Positions 53,675 through 62,470 of a DNA stretch of 64,000 nt are shown here, piece after piece. The stretch is taken from the NCBI GenBank assembly GCA_963734295.1, contig CAVTGS010000010.1, positions 118,348 through 182,347 of the forward strand, given 5' to 3'. The DNA is from JAEUMW01 sp963734295. GTDB taxonomy: Bacteria > Pseudomonadota > Gammaproteobacteria > Burkholderiales > JAEUMW01. How positions within the stretch are numbered: the first letter of the stretch is position 1; the number at the start of each line of letters is the position of its first letter. A program made the translations under genes and the position numbers. The notes beneath the pieces were generated by a model. That model was not told the origin of the DNA. It ran no database searches and worked only from the letters and a program-made list of their open reading frames with translations.

Positions 53675-54331
53675 TCAAGCCGGAGCGTGCTCGCCACCCA
53701 GCCCCAGACGGGCCGCCTTCAGCGCCGCCTGCGTGCGCGAGCCGACTTCCAGCGCGCGCAGGATCGCGGACACGTGGCACTTCACCGTACCCTCGGCGAG
53801 ACGCAGTTCACGGCAGATCAGTTTATTGGGTTTGCCATGCACCATGAGCGCCAGCACCTCCATCTGCCGCTGCGTGAGTCCGAGACTCCGCGCCGTGGGG
53901 GGCCGACCGGGGGCCGTGTATTCAGCCGCAGGACGGGCGGTTTCGCGCATGATCGGCGCAAGTTCGGCGCCGGCGGTCGAGGCAACGGGGCGGGAGGTTA
54001 CGCTTGGCACGTGGCTCAACCAAGGACTGCGAATCCGCTCCATCTCCCGCAACCCGACCGCGCGCAACGCTTCGTCGGGGTGGTCGGAGAGGAAGAGCAC
54101 CACGACCGGGCTGGAGGGATAGCGCTCGCGCAGCGCTTCCGCGAGCGATGGGCCTTCGCCGTGATCGCCCACACGCAGCGCCTGAGCGACGGCCGCGAGT
54201 CCGCCCGTGTGTTGGGGCTCGACGCGCCCGCGCGCGGCGTCCGAGCCCGTGGCGCCGAGCGACGCGCCCGGCAGGCTTGCGAGCAGGGATTCGTTGTCGA
54301 AGACAGCGAACTTGGTCGTACTTGAGTTCAT
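53675..54331 (-). CDS. LuxR-type regulator with degenerate N-terminal domain
   Basis: A 218-residue protein. The C-terminal LuxR/NarL helix-turn-helix is clear: 'LGLTQRQMEVLALMVHGKPN', 'ICRELRLAEGTVKCHVSAIL' and 'LEVGSRTQAALKAARLG'. The N-terminal part sits where a receiver domain would be but has no recognisable phospho-Asp site ('VVVLFLSDHPDEALRAVG' remains). ATG 54331 has GGAGGA upstream. It lies between the Crp/Fnr gene and nirE, so a role in denitrification control is plausible. Confidence 0.78.
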   Translation of the reverse strand: MNSSTTKFAVFDNESLLASLPGASLGATGSDAARGRVEPQHTGGLAAVAQALRVGDHGEGPSLAEALRERYPSSPVVVLFLSDHPDEALRAVGLREMERIRSPWLSHVPSVTSRPVASTAGAELAPIMRETARPAAEYTAPGRPPTARSLGLTQRQMEVLALMVHGKPNKLICRELRLAEGTVKCHVSAILRALEVGSRTQAALKAARLGLGGEHAPA

Positions 54332-54594
54332 CGGTGTTCCTCCGGAAGCTCCATGCCGCGGGGCGGTGCCCCTCTTGCTGCGGTCGGCCAGGTCGCCGGC
54401 CTGGAAGAAGCGTAAGGGAGGTGGCGGTCGAGGGGCAGTGAATAGTTCCCCTGATTTTCGTGAAAATTCACCACCACAGGATCGGTCCGTTGGCAACGGG
54501 TAACGAGAGGAAGGGCGGGCAGCGGGGCGTCTCGCCAACCGGTGCGATGGTTCGCTCCGACCCGGCCCCCGGGACGCGGGCCGGACGGATGGGG
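54332..54594. other. Intergenic region between LuxR-type gene and nirE
   Basis: About 260 bases. The only motif I see is a short palindrome gtgaaaattcac (54460-54471) in an AT-richer patch, a possible promoter or operator of the LuxR-type gene. No gene is apparent. Confidence 0.35.
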
Positions 54595-55419
54595 TCAGAC
54601 CGCGAGGGCCTCGTGCAGGGTGGTCGGGGTGTAGGAGGAGACCGTCTCCGGCACGAACCACGACAGCGGCTCGCGCAGGGACACCACGCTGCCGACGATG
54701 ATGAGGCAAGGCGGCTGCAGCGCGCTTTCCGCCGCGCGAGCAGGCAGCGTCGAGAGCGTGCCCGCGACCACGCGCTGGTGCGTCGTGGTGCCCTGCTCCA
54801 CGACCGCGGCAGGGGTCGATTCCGGCAGGCCGTGGGCCGCGAGTCGGCGGCAGATTTCAGCCAGCGCGGCGAGTCCCATGTAGATCACGACGGTCTGCCG
54901 CGGCCGCGCGAGCGCCGGCCAGTCGAGGTTGACGGTGCCGTCCTTCAAGTGGCCGGTGACGAAGACACACGCCTGCGCGTGATCGCGGTGCGTGAGCGGG
55001 ATGCCGGCGTAACAGGACACGCCCGAGGCGGCGGTTACCCCAGGCACCACCTCGAACGGTATCCCTGCCTGCGCCAGCACCTCGAGCTCTTCGCCGCCGC
55101 GCCCGAAGATGAAGGGGTCACCGCCTTTGAGCCGCACCACCCGCTTGCCGTGGCGCGCGAGCCGCACGAGGAGCTGGTTGATGTCCTCCTGCCGCATGCT
55201 GTGGTTCGCGGCCTCCTTGCCGGCGTAGATGCGCTGCGCGTGGCGCGGCACGAGGTCAAGGATGGCGTCGCCGACCAGGTGGTCGTAGACCACGACGTCG
55301 GCCTGCTGCAGCGCTTTCAAGGCACCCAGCGTCAGCAGATCCGGATTGCCTGGCCCTGCGCCCACGAGGTGCACCTTGCCGACTCGTTTCAACTCCAGGA
55401 ACGGGGGTATTTGGTCCAA
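54595..55419 (-). CDS. nirE: Uroporphyrinogen-III C-methyltransferase NirE
   Basis: This SUMT makes precorrin-2, the first step from uroporphyrinogen III toward siroheme and heme d1. The 274-residue protein has 'VHLVGAGPGNPDLLTLGALKAL', 'VVRLKGGDPFIFGRGGEE', 'VPGVTAASGVSCYAGIPLTHRD' (in part) and 'VIYMGLAAL'. It is divergent from nirS and shares its promoter region, so I assign it to heme d1 synthesis as nirE rather than cobA. Confidence 0.9.
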   Translation of the reverse strand: MDQIPPFLELKRVGKVHLVGAGPGNPDLLTLGALKALQQADVVVYDHLVGDAILDLVPRHAQRIYAGKEAANHSMRQEDINQLLVRLARHGKRVVRLKGGDPFIFGRGGEELEVLAQAGIPFEVVPGVTAASGVSCYAGIPLTHRDHAQACVFVTGHLKDGTVNLDWPALARPRQTVVIYMGLAALAEICRRLAAHGLPESTPAAVVEQGTTTHQRVVAGTLSTLPARAAESALQPPCLIIVGSVVSLREPLSWFVPETVSSYTPTTLHEALAV

Positions 55420-55472
55420 GTGATCCTCCTCGGCGACGCCACCAATGTATCGGGGACCGGGCCTGGAAAAAC

Positions 55473-55486
55473 TTGATTCGCATCAA
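55473..55486. promoter_or_regulatory. FNR/Dnr-type box between nirE and nirS
   Basis: TTGATTCGCATCAA is a perfect TTGAT-N4-ATCAA palindrome. Its centre is about 75 bases before the nirS ATG, and a class II activator site at -41.5 would put the nirS start point near 55521. It can serve nirE on the other strand as well. The Dnr-like regulator at 52799 has the matching recognition residues. Confidence 0.88.
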
Positions 55487-55553
55487 AGATAGGCGAGTTG
55501 CCCGCGGCGCATGCTTCCCCGCGAATGAACCCTTGGGCGCTTACGGGAGGAAA

Positions 55554-57295
55554 ATGATGAAAAAGGCGAGTCTCAGAGTGTTGTCGAGCGTCGCGCTTCT
55601 GGCGCTTCCGCTTGCGGTGGGCAGTGCGTTCGCCGATGAGAAGAAGCCGCACGAGAAGCGGGCGTGACCGAGTCCGAGATGAAGTACCAGGCCGGCGGAT
55701 CGCCGATGTCTGCCATGGACATGCATCAGGACGTCAACCCCAAAGCGCCGCCGATGACGAAGGCCGAATTCGATCAGGCGCGCCAGATCTATTTCGAGCG
55801 CTGCGCCGGCTGTCACGGAGTGCTGCGCAAGGGTGCTACCGGGAAGCCGCTCACCCCGGACATCACGCTCGGCAAGGGAACCGACTACCTCAAGGTGTTC
55901 ATCGCCTACGGCTCGCCGGCCGGCATGCCGAACTGGCAGACCTCCGGCGAGATGACCGCGGAGCAGGTCGACCTGATGGCGCGCTACATTCAGCAGACAC
56001 CTCCTCAGCCGCCGGAATTCGGCATGAAGGAGATGGAAGCGACCTGGAAGGTTCTCGTCCCGGTGGCGGAGCGTCCAAAGAAGAAGATGAACAACTACAA
56101 CATCGAGAACCTCATGTCGGTGACGCTGCGCGACGCCGGTGAAGTGGCGCTGATCGATGGCGACTCGAAAGAGATCATCAACATTGTCAAGACCGGCTAC
56201 GCGGTACACATTTCACGGATCTCCGCCTCCGGGCGGTACCTCTACGTGATCGGGCGCGACGGCAAGATCAACCTGATCGACCTGTGGATGGAGAAACCCG
56301 ACAACGTCGCCGAGATCAAGATCGGGCTCGAGGCCCGTTCGGTCGAGACCTCGAAGTACAAGGGCTACGAGGACAAGTACGCGATCGCCGGCTCCTACTG
56401 GCCGCCGCAGTTCGTAATCATGGAAGGCGATACGCTGAAACCGCTCAAGATCGCCTCCACGCGCGGCATGACCGTGGAACCGCAGGAATACCACCCGGAA
56501 CCGCGCGTGGCATCGATCGTCGCCTCGCACTACCACCCCGAATTCATCGTGAACTCGAAGGAAACGGGGATGATCAACCTGGTGAACTACAGCGATCTCA
56601 AGAACCTCAAGATCACCAGCATCGGTTCCGCCCGCTTCCTGCACGACGGTGGGTTCGATTCGACCGGCCGCTATTTCCTCGTGGCGGCCAACGCCTCCAA
56701 CAAGGTCGCCGTCGTGGACACCAAGGACAACAAGCTCGTGGCGCTGATCGACGTCGGCAAGACCCCGCACCCGGGCCGCGGTGCCAACTTCGTCGATCCC
56801 AAGTACGGACCCGTGTGGGCGACGGGGCATCTGGGCGACGAATCGGTGTCTCTGATCGGGACCGACCCTGAAAAGAACAAGGCCAATGCCTGGAAGGTGG
56901 TGCGGTCGCTGAAGGGGCAGGGTGGCGGGTCACTCTTCATCAAGACGCATCCGAAGTCGAAGAACCTGTGGGTCGACACGGCCCTCAACCCCGATGCCAA
57001 GATCAGCCAGTCGGTTGCCGTGTACGACATCAGGAATCTCGACAAGGGGTTCGAAGTTCTGCCGATCGCCGAATGGGCAGGCCTCGGTGAAGGCGCCAAG
57101 CGCGTCGTGCAGCCTGAGTACAATAAGGCGGGCGACGAGGTGTGGTTCTCGGTCTGGAGTGCCAAGAATCAGCAGTCGGCGCTGGTCGTGGTCGACGACA
57201 AGACACGGAAGCTGAAGAAGGTCATCAAGGATCCGAAGCTGATCACGCCCACCGGCAAGTTCAACGTGTACAACACACAGCACGACGTGTACTAA
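55554..57295 (+). CDS. nirS: Cytochrome cd1 nitrite reductase, apparent frameshift
   Basis: NirS reduces nitrite to nitric oxide in the periplasm with heme c and heme d1. The signal peptide 'MMKKASLRVLSSVALLALPL' and 'SAFADEKKPHEKR' are in one frame, and from 'TESEMKYQAGG' on the protein continues in another. Restoring one G at the ggg run near 55662-55664 joins them to about 580 residues. The heme c site is 'ERCAGCHGVLRKGA'; the eight-bladed d1 domain begins 'NNYNIENLMSVTLRDAGEVAL' (in part), with ligands expected in 'GYAVHISRISASG' and 'ASHYHPEFIV'. GGGAGG precedes ATG 55554. The mature protein is fully intact, so a sequencing gap is likely. Confidence 0.92.
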
Positions 57296-57318
57296 AGCCA
57301 ACGAGAGGGGAATCCAAC

Positions 57319-57651
57319 ATGAAGCTACTGCACGCCGCCATTGCTGCTTCCGCCGCCGCCGTCTTCGCGGGTCAGGCCTTCGGTGCCATGGACGATGCGG
57401 CCGCGAATGCGGCGATGGCAAAGGCCGGCTGTAATGCCTGTCACGCGGTCGACAAAAAGCTGGTCGGGCCGTCGTTCCAGGAGATCGCCAAGAAGTACAA
57501 GGGCGATGCCAAGGCGGTCGCGACGCTGTCCGAGAAAGTGCGCAAGGGCGGCTCCGGCAACTGGGGCCAGATCCCGATGCCGCCGAACCCGCCGGAGAAG
57601 ATCAGCGACGCGGAGCTCAAAGGCGTCGTGGAGTGGATCCTGACGAAGTAG
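57319..57651 (+). CDS. nirM: Cytochrome c551 (NirM type)
   Basis: A 110-residue small cytochrome c with a signal peptide ('AAIAASAAAVFAGQAFGA'), heme site 'AKAGCNACHAVDKKLVGPSF' and methionine ligand in 'WGQIPMPPNP'. This is the usual electron donor of NirS and lies 23 bases after it, almost surely in the same transcript. Confidence 0.92.
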   Translation: MKLLHAAIAASAAAVFAGQAFGAMDDAAANAAMAKAGCNACHAVDKKLVGPSFQEIAKKYKGDAKAVATLSEKVRKGGSGNWGQIPMPPNPPEKISDAELKGVVEWILTK

Positions 57652-57727
57652 CCGGCGCAGTCATTTCTGTCGCGCGCCGGGCGGGGCACTCCTGACCCGG
57701 CGATTTCTCGTCTTTCCGTGCGAAGAC

Positions 57728-57741
57728 TTGAGTTGCATCAA
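57728..57741 (+). promoter_or_regulatory. FNR/Dnr-type box before nirC
   Basis: TTGAGTTGCATCAA fits the FNR/Dnr half-sites with one mismatch (TTGAG for TTGAT). It ends 37 bases before the nirC ATG, so an activated start point would lie almost at the ATG. It suggests that nirC to nirN can be transcribed apart from nirSM. Confidence 0.7.
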
Positions 57742-57778
57742 GGCTCGCACTCTCCGATCGGCCGATGATCCCCTTGCC

Positions 57779-58153
57779 ATGAGCATCGGTCCGATTCCCC
57801 TTCTCCGAGCGCGCGTCGCGAGCCTGCTGCTAGCCTTGGGCGTGCTCGCGCAGCCCGTTCCCGACGCGAGCGCTGGACCGGATCCGTCTCCACCGACGAC
57901 AGAGCGCCGGACAGAGGTCCTGAAGATGGTTCGGCAGGACTGCGGGTCCTGCCACGGCATGACCATGAAGGGCGGGCTCGGGCCCGCGCTCACGCCCGCC
58001 GCCCTCCGAGCCAAACCGGCCGATTCGCTCACCGCCACCATTCTTCACGGCCGGCCGGGCACCGCCATGCCGCCGTGGCAGGACTTTCTGTCCGCCGACG
58101 AGGCCGCCTGGATCGTCGAGCAGTTGAAGCAGGGACTGCCCGATGCGCAGTAG
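57779..58153 (+). CDS. nirC: Cytochrome c55x NirC
   Basis: A 124-residue c-type cytochrome with a signal peptide ('ARVASLLLALGVLAQPVPDA'), heme site 'VRQDCGSCHGMTMKGGLGPAL' and a methionine ligand in 'PGTAMPPWQDFLSADEAAW'. NirC acts in heme d1 maturation or as an alternative donor to NirS. ATG 57779 begins the signal; the frame is open to 57728. It overlaps nirF by 11 bases. Confidence 0.88.
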   Translation: MSIGPIPLLRARVASLLLALGVLAQPVPDASAGPDPSPPTTERRTEVLKMVRQDCGSCHGMTMKGGLGPALTPAALRAKPADSLTATILHGRPGTAMPPWQDFLSADEAAWIVEQLKQGLPDAQ

Positions 58154-59324
58154 GCTCGCGTTCGTAATTCTGGTGCTCGTGACGCTCGTCGCGTGCGCGA
58201 GCCGCGAAGTTGCGTCGACGCCGCAGCGCGAGGTGGGCGTGGTGATCGAGCGCGCGACCGGCAGCGTGCAGGTGCTGGATCCCGCGCGCCACGCGAGCGT
58301 CGGTCGCATCACCGATCTCGGCGATCTCTCCCACGCCGCCGTCGTGTACTCGAAGGACGCCCATTACGCCTACGTGTTCGGCCGCGACGGCGGGCTGACC
58401 AAGATCGATCTCGCGTCGAAGAAGGTGGTCGCCCGCACGGTCCAGGCGGGCAACTCGATCGGTGGTGCCATTTCCCGCGACGGCCGCCTCATCGCGGTCG
58501 CCAACTACGAGCCGGGCGGCGTGAAGATCTTCGACGCAGAGACGTTGACGATGCTCGCCGAGATTGCCTCCGAATACGGCACCGAAGGCAAGCGCGCGAA
58601 GGTGGTGGGCATCGCGGACGCGCCCGACGATCGCTTCGTCTTCAGCCTGTTCGAAGCGGGCGAGATCTGGGTCGTCGACGCGGCCGATCCCAAGCGACCG
58701 CAAGTGCGAAGGTTCCGGAACGTGGGCGAGGAGCCCTACGACGGTCTCATCACCACCGATGGCCGCTGGTACATCGCGGGCCTCTTCGGCGAGGACGGGC
58801 TCGCTTTGCTGGACATGCGCAACCCGGACGCCGGCGTCCGGCGTATCCTCGATGGTTATGGTCGCGGGACGGAGAAACTGCCTGTCTACAAGATGCCGCA
58901 TCTGCGCGGCTGGGCGACCGCGGGCGGCTATGCCTTCCTGCCCGCGATTGGCCGCCACGACGTGCTGGTTGTCGACACCGCCAGTTGGACGCAGGTCGGC
59001 ACGATTCCGGTCCGCGGTCAGCCGGTGTTCGTCATGGCGCGCCCTGACGGCCGTCAGGTCTGGGTCAACTTCGCGTTTCCCGGCAACGACACGGTGCAGG
59101 TGATCGACGTGCCGACGCTTAAGGTGGTGGAGACGCTGAAGCCCGGCAAGGCGGTGCTGCACATGGAGTTCACGACGGCGGGCGAGGAGGTGTGGATCTC
59201 CGCGCGCGACGACGACCGGGTGGTGGTGTACGACACGGCGACGTTCGCACGGCTCGCTGCGCTGCCCGCGCAGAGTCCGAGCGGGATCTTCTTCACCTGG
59301 CGCGCGCGGAAGATCGGGCTATGA
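58143..59324 (+). CDS. nirF: Heme d1 biosynthesis protein NirF
   Basis: NirF is a periplasmic eight-bladed beta-propeller that works late in heme d1 synthesis. The 393-residue protein is a lipoprotein here ('FVILVLVTLVACAS', lipid Cys about residue 18) with propeller strands such as 'YAYVFGRDGGLTKIDLASKK' and 'VWISARDDDRVVVYDTATF'. It resembles the NirS d1 domain but has no heme c. ATG overlaps nirC; the stop overlaps nirDL (ATGA). Confidence 0.93.
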   Translation: MRSRLAFVILVLVTLVACASREVASTPQREVGVVIERATGSVQVLDPARHASVGRITDLGDLSHAAVVYSKDAHYAYVFGRDGGLTKIDLASKKVVARTVQAGNSIGGAISRDGRLIAVANYEPGGVKIFDAETLTMLAEIASEYGTEGKRAKVVGIADAPDDRFVFSLFEAGEIWVVDAADPKRPQVRRFRNVGEEPYDGLITTDGRWYIAGLFGEDGLALLDMRNPDAGVRRILDGYGRGTEKLPVYKMPHLRGWATAGGYAFLPAIGRHDVLVVDTASWTQVGTIPVRGQPVFVMARPDGRQVWVNFAFPGNDTVQVIDVPTLKVVETLKPGKAVLHMEFTTAGEEVWISARDDDRVVVYDTATFARLAALPAQSPSGIFFTWRARKIGL

Positions 59325-60316
59325 CGCCGCTCGAATTCCGTCTGCTGAACGGCTTCCAGCGCGGCTTTCCGCTGGTGCCGCAGCCGTTCCTTCGGATCGG
59401 CGAGCAGCTCGGCGCCAGCGAGGCCGAGGTGATCGGCGCACTGCGCGAGCTGCAACGACGCGGTGCCGTGAGCCGGGTCGGCGCCGTGTTCCCGCCGAAC
59501 CGGATCGGCGCCGGCACCCTGGCAGCCGTCGCGGCGCCACCGGACCGGCTCGAGGAGATCGCGACGCTGGTCAGTGCTTATCCCGGAATCAACCACAACT
59601 ACCAGCGCGAGCATCGCTACAACCTCTGGTTCGTAGCCACTGGTCCGTCGCCGGCGCGCCTCGCCGAGCTCATCGATTGCATCGAAGCCGACATCGGTCT
59701 GCCCATCATCCGGCTGCGGCTCCTCCAGGAGTTTCACATCGACCTCGGATTCGATCTTGCCGGGGGCGGCAAGACCGGGAGCGCGGCCTGCGTCGGGCAT
59801 GCCGACATGGGTTGCCAGTTGCCCGAGATGGCCCGCCGTCTCCTCGCCGCCCTGCAGGACGGGCTCGAGATCAGCCCGCAGCCCTTCGCAGAGCTGGCCG
59901 CGCGCGCCGGGCTCACGGAAGGCATGGCGCTGGAGCTGATCGAAGAGTGGGTCGAAAGCGGTCTCATCAAGCGCTTCGGCGTGGTCGTGCGGCACCGCGA
60001 GCTCGGCTATCAGGCGAACGCGATGTGCGTGTGGGACGTGCCGGACGGGCTCGCGCACACGTTCGGCACCAGGGTCGCCAAGGAGCCGCTCGTGACCCTC
60101 TGTTACCGGCGCACACGCGCGTTGCCCGAATGGCCGTACAACCTCTTCTGCATGGTGCACGGGCGCCGCCGCGTCGACGTGGAACGGGAGATCGAGGCGA
60201 TCCGCGCGCGCTGCGAACTCGCGGCGTATCCCTCGGCCGTGCTGTTCTCGCTGCGCTGCTTCAAGCAGCGGGGCGCGCGCTACGTCGAGCTCGAGCCGGA
60301 GTCAGCTCATGCTTGA
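59321..60316 (+). CDS. nirDL: Siroheme decarboxylase, fused NirD-NirL
   Basis: NirDL/GH decarboxylate siroheme to didecarboxysiroheme on the heme d1 path. The 331-residue protein holds two AsnC/Lrp-like units: 'LLNGFQRGFPLVPQPFLRIG' with 'NHNYQREHRYNLWFV' in the first half (NirD part), and 'RFGVVVRHRELGYQANAMCVW' with 'CYRRTRALPEWPYNLFCMVHG' (in part) in the second (NirL part). Fusion of the two is common outside Pseudomonas. It overlaps nirG by 8 bases. Confidence 0.9.
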   Translation: MTPLEFRLLNGFQRGFPLVPQPFLRIGEQLGASEAEVIGALRELQRRGAVSRVGAVFPPNRIGAGTLAAVAAPPDRLEEIATLVSAYPGINHNYQREHRYNLWFVATGPSPARLAELIDCIEADIGLPIIRLRLLQEFHIDLGFDLAGGGKTGSAACVGHADMGCQLPEMARRLLAALQDGLEISPQPFAELAARAGLTEGMALELIEEWVESGLIKRFGVVVRHRELGYQANAMCVWDVPDGLAHTFGTRVAKEPLVTLCYRRTRALPEWPYNLFCMVHGRRRVDVEREIEAIRARCELAAYPSAVLFSLRCFKQRGARYVELEPESAHA

Positions 60317-60764
60317 GCCGCTCGACCCGGTCGACTGCCGCATCGTCAACGCGCTGCAAGGCGGGTTCCCCATTACCGACGAACCCTTTCGCGCGGCCGC
60401 CACGGCGCTCGGACTCGACGAGGAAGCGCTCATCGCGCGCATCGGGCGCATGCTCGAAGCGAAGATCCTCACCCGCTTCGGCCCCATGTTCCAGGTGGAG
60501 CGCATGGGGGGCGCCTTCGTGCTCGCCGCGCTCGCCGTGCCCGAAGCCGATTTCGAGCGCGTCGCCGAAGCGGTGAACGCGCTCCCGGAGGTGGCGCACA
60601 ATTATCGCCGGGAGCACCGTCTCAACATGTGGTTCGTGCTGGCGACGGAGTCACCAGGTGACATCGACGCCGCCATCGACCGCATCGAGCGCGAAACGGG
60701 GCTCCCCGTCTTCGCGTTTCCGAAAGAGCGCGAGTACTTCGTCGAGATGAAGCTCGTCGCGTGA
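60309..60764 (+). CDS. nirG: Siroheme decarboxylase subunit NirG
   Basis: A 151-residue AsnC-like protein with 'CRIVNALQGGFPITDEPFR', 'LTRFGPMFQVERMGGAFVLAAL' (in part) and 'AHNYRREHRLNMWFVLA', matching NirG. It works with NirDL and NirH. It overlaps the end of nirDL and is followed by nirH 7 bases later. Confidence 0.88.
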   Translation: MLEPLDPVDCRIVNALQGGFPITDEPFRAAATALGLDEEALIARIGRMLEAKILTRFGPMFQVERMGGAFVLAALAVPEADFERVAEAVNALPEVAHNYRREHRLNMWFVLATESPGDIDAAIDRIERETGLPVFAFPKEREYFVEMKLVA

Positions 60765-60771
60765 GGGTGCC

Positions 60772-61245
60772 TTGGACGAAGCGGACCGCAGGTTGATCGT
60801 CGCGACCCAGGCCGGGCTGCCGCTCCTGCCGCGCCCGTACGACGAGATCGCACGGCGCCTCGGCATGGCCGCGGTCGAAGTCAAGACGCGCCTTCAGCGG
60901 ATGCTGGACAGCGGCGTGATCCGCCGCATCGGCGCCGTGCCGAACCACTACGCGATCGGCTATACGGCGAACGGCATGAGTGTCTGGGACGTCGAGGACG
61001 ATCACGTCGAGCGGCTCGGCGCGGTGGTCGGCGCGCTCGACTTCGTCACGCACTGCTACCGGCGGCCGCGTCATCTGCCGGACTGGCCTTACAATCTGTT
61101 CGCGATGGTGCATGGTCGGGATCGCGCCGAGGTCGAAGGCCACGTGGCGCGCATCGCGGCGCTGCTCGGGGCCGACTGCCGCAGCCACGACGTGCTCTAC
61201 AGCACGCGCATACTGAAAAAAACCGGCGTTCGCATCGCCGCGTAA
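60772..61245 (+). CDS. nirH: Siroheme decarboxylase subunit NirH
   Basis: A 157-residue AsnC-like protein with 'RLIVATQAGLPLLPRPYDEIA', 'RRIGAVPNHYAIGYTANGMSVW' (in part) and 'CYRRPRHLPDWPYNLFAMVHG' (in part), matching NirH. The start is TTG 60772; no ATG is close. Together with NirG and NirDL it completes the four subunit types. Confidence 0.88.
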   Translation: MDEADRRLIVATQAGLPLLPRPYDEIARRLGMAAVEVKTRLQRMLDSGVIRRIGAVPNHYAIGYTANGMSVWDVEDDHVERLGAVVGALDFVTHCYRRPRHLPDWPYNLFAMVHGRDRAEVEGHVARIAALLGADCRSHDVLYSTRILKKTGVRIAA

Positions 61246-61258
61246 CGGAGGAGACAGG

Positions 61259-62458
61259 ATGTTCCGCGTGTCGCAATTCATGCAGGAGATCGCGGTGCCC
61301 ACCGCGATCGGTCCGCGGCGCGATCCGCCTGGGCCCGTGGTGATCTGGAACCTGGTGCGACGCTGCAATCTCACCTGCAAGCACTGCTACTCGGTTTCCG
61401 CCGACCACGACTTTCCCGGTGAGCTCGGCACGTCCGAAGTGTTCTCGGTCATGGACGATCTGAAGGCGTTCCGGGTCCCGGTGTTGATCCTGTCGGGCGG
61501 CGAGCCGCTGCTGCGCCCCGATCTTTTCGACATCGCGCGCCGCGCCAAGGAGATGGGCTTCTACGTCGGGCTTTCCACCAACGGCACCCTGATCGACGGC
61601 GGGAACATCCGCCGCATCGTCGACCTCGGGCTCGATTACGCCGGCATCAGCCTCGATGGCCGCCGCGATACTCACGACCGCTTCCGCCGCCGCGCCGGTG
61701 CGTTCGATGCGTCGATGGTGGCGCTGCGGCTCTGCCGCGATGCCGGCGTGAAGGTGGGCGTGCGCTTTACGCTTACCCGCGACAACTACGCCGACCTGCC
61801 GTGGCTGCTTGCGATGATCGAAGCGGAAGGCATCGACAAGTTCTACCTGTCGCACTTGAACTACGCCGGCCGCGGCAACGTGAACCGCAAGGACGACGCC
61901 CATCACGCCATGACCCGCGACGCGATGGATCTGCTATTCGACGTCTGCTGGGACTGCCAGGAGCGGGGCGTGCACAAGGAATTCGTCACCGGCAACAACG
62001 ACGCCGACGGCGTCTACTTTCTGCACTGGGTGCGTCGTCGCTTTCCTATGCGCGCGTCGTACATCCGGGCCAAGCTCGCGCAATGGGGCGGCAACGCGTC
62101 GGGCGTCAACGTCGCCAACATCGACAATGTCGGTAACGTCCACCCCGACACCTACTGGTGGGATTACAACCTGGGCAACGTGCGCGAGCGGCCGTTCTCG
62201 GAGATCTGGCGCGACGTGTCCGATCCGATCATGGCAGGCTTGAAGGCGAGCCCGCGGGTGATCAAGGGCCGCTGCGGGGAGTGCGCCTATTTCTCGATCT
62301 GCGGCGGGAACACGCGCACGCGCGCGCGGCAGCTCACGGGCGATCCGTGGGAGGAAGATCCGGGCTGCTATCTGGAAGACCACGAGCTCGGCATCACCAG
62401 CGAGCGCGAGCGCATCAGGGTGACGCCCTACACGAGACAGCACACTGCCGTGGCGTAG
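61259..62458 (+). CDS. nirJ: Heme d1 biosynthesis radical SAM protein NirJ
   Basis: NirJ replaces propionate side chains on the heme d1 precursor. The 399-residue protein has the radical SAM motif 'RRCNLTCKHCYSV' (Cys 36, 40, 43), 'PVLILSGGEPLLRPDLF', and a C-terminal extra cluster region 'KGRCGECAYFSICGGNTRTRA' (in part). ATG 61259 has GGAGGAGACAGG upstream. It is followed by nirN after 12 bases. Confidence 0.94.
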   Translation: MFRVSQFMQEIAVPTAIGPRRDPPGPVVIWNLVRRCNLTCKHCYSVSADHDFPGELGTSEVFSVMDDLKAFRVPVLILSGGEPLLRPDLFDIARRAKEMGFYVGLSTNGTLIDGGNIRRIVDLGLDYAGISLDGRRDTHDRFRRRAGAFDASMVALRLCRDAGVKVGVRFTLTRDNYADLPWLLAMIEAEGIDKFYLSHLNYAGRGNVNRKDDAHHAMTRDAMDLLFDVCWDCQERGVHKEFVTGNNDADGVYFLHWVRRRFPMRASYIRAKLAQWGGNASGVNVANIDNVGNVHPDTYWWDYNLGNVRERPFSEIWRDVSDPIMAGLKASPRVIKGRCGECAYFSICGGNTRTRARQLTGDPWEEDPGCYLEDHELGITSERERIRVTPYTRQHTAVA

Positions 62459-62470
62459 GACCGACCGGAG

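Noticed and set aside
54460..54471. gtgaaaattcac as a NorR or NsrR-type operator
   Set aside because: Arms of only 5 bases and no second copy near another promoter; not enough to name a regulator.
55554..57295. nirS as a dead gene
   Set aside because: The mature protein is intact over more than 540 codons and the lesion is one base in a G run; an error is the simpler view.
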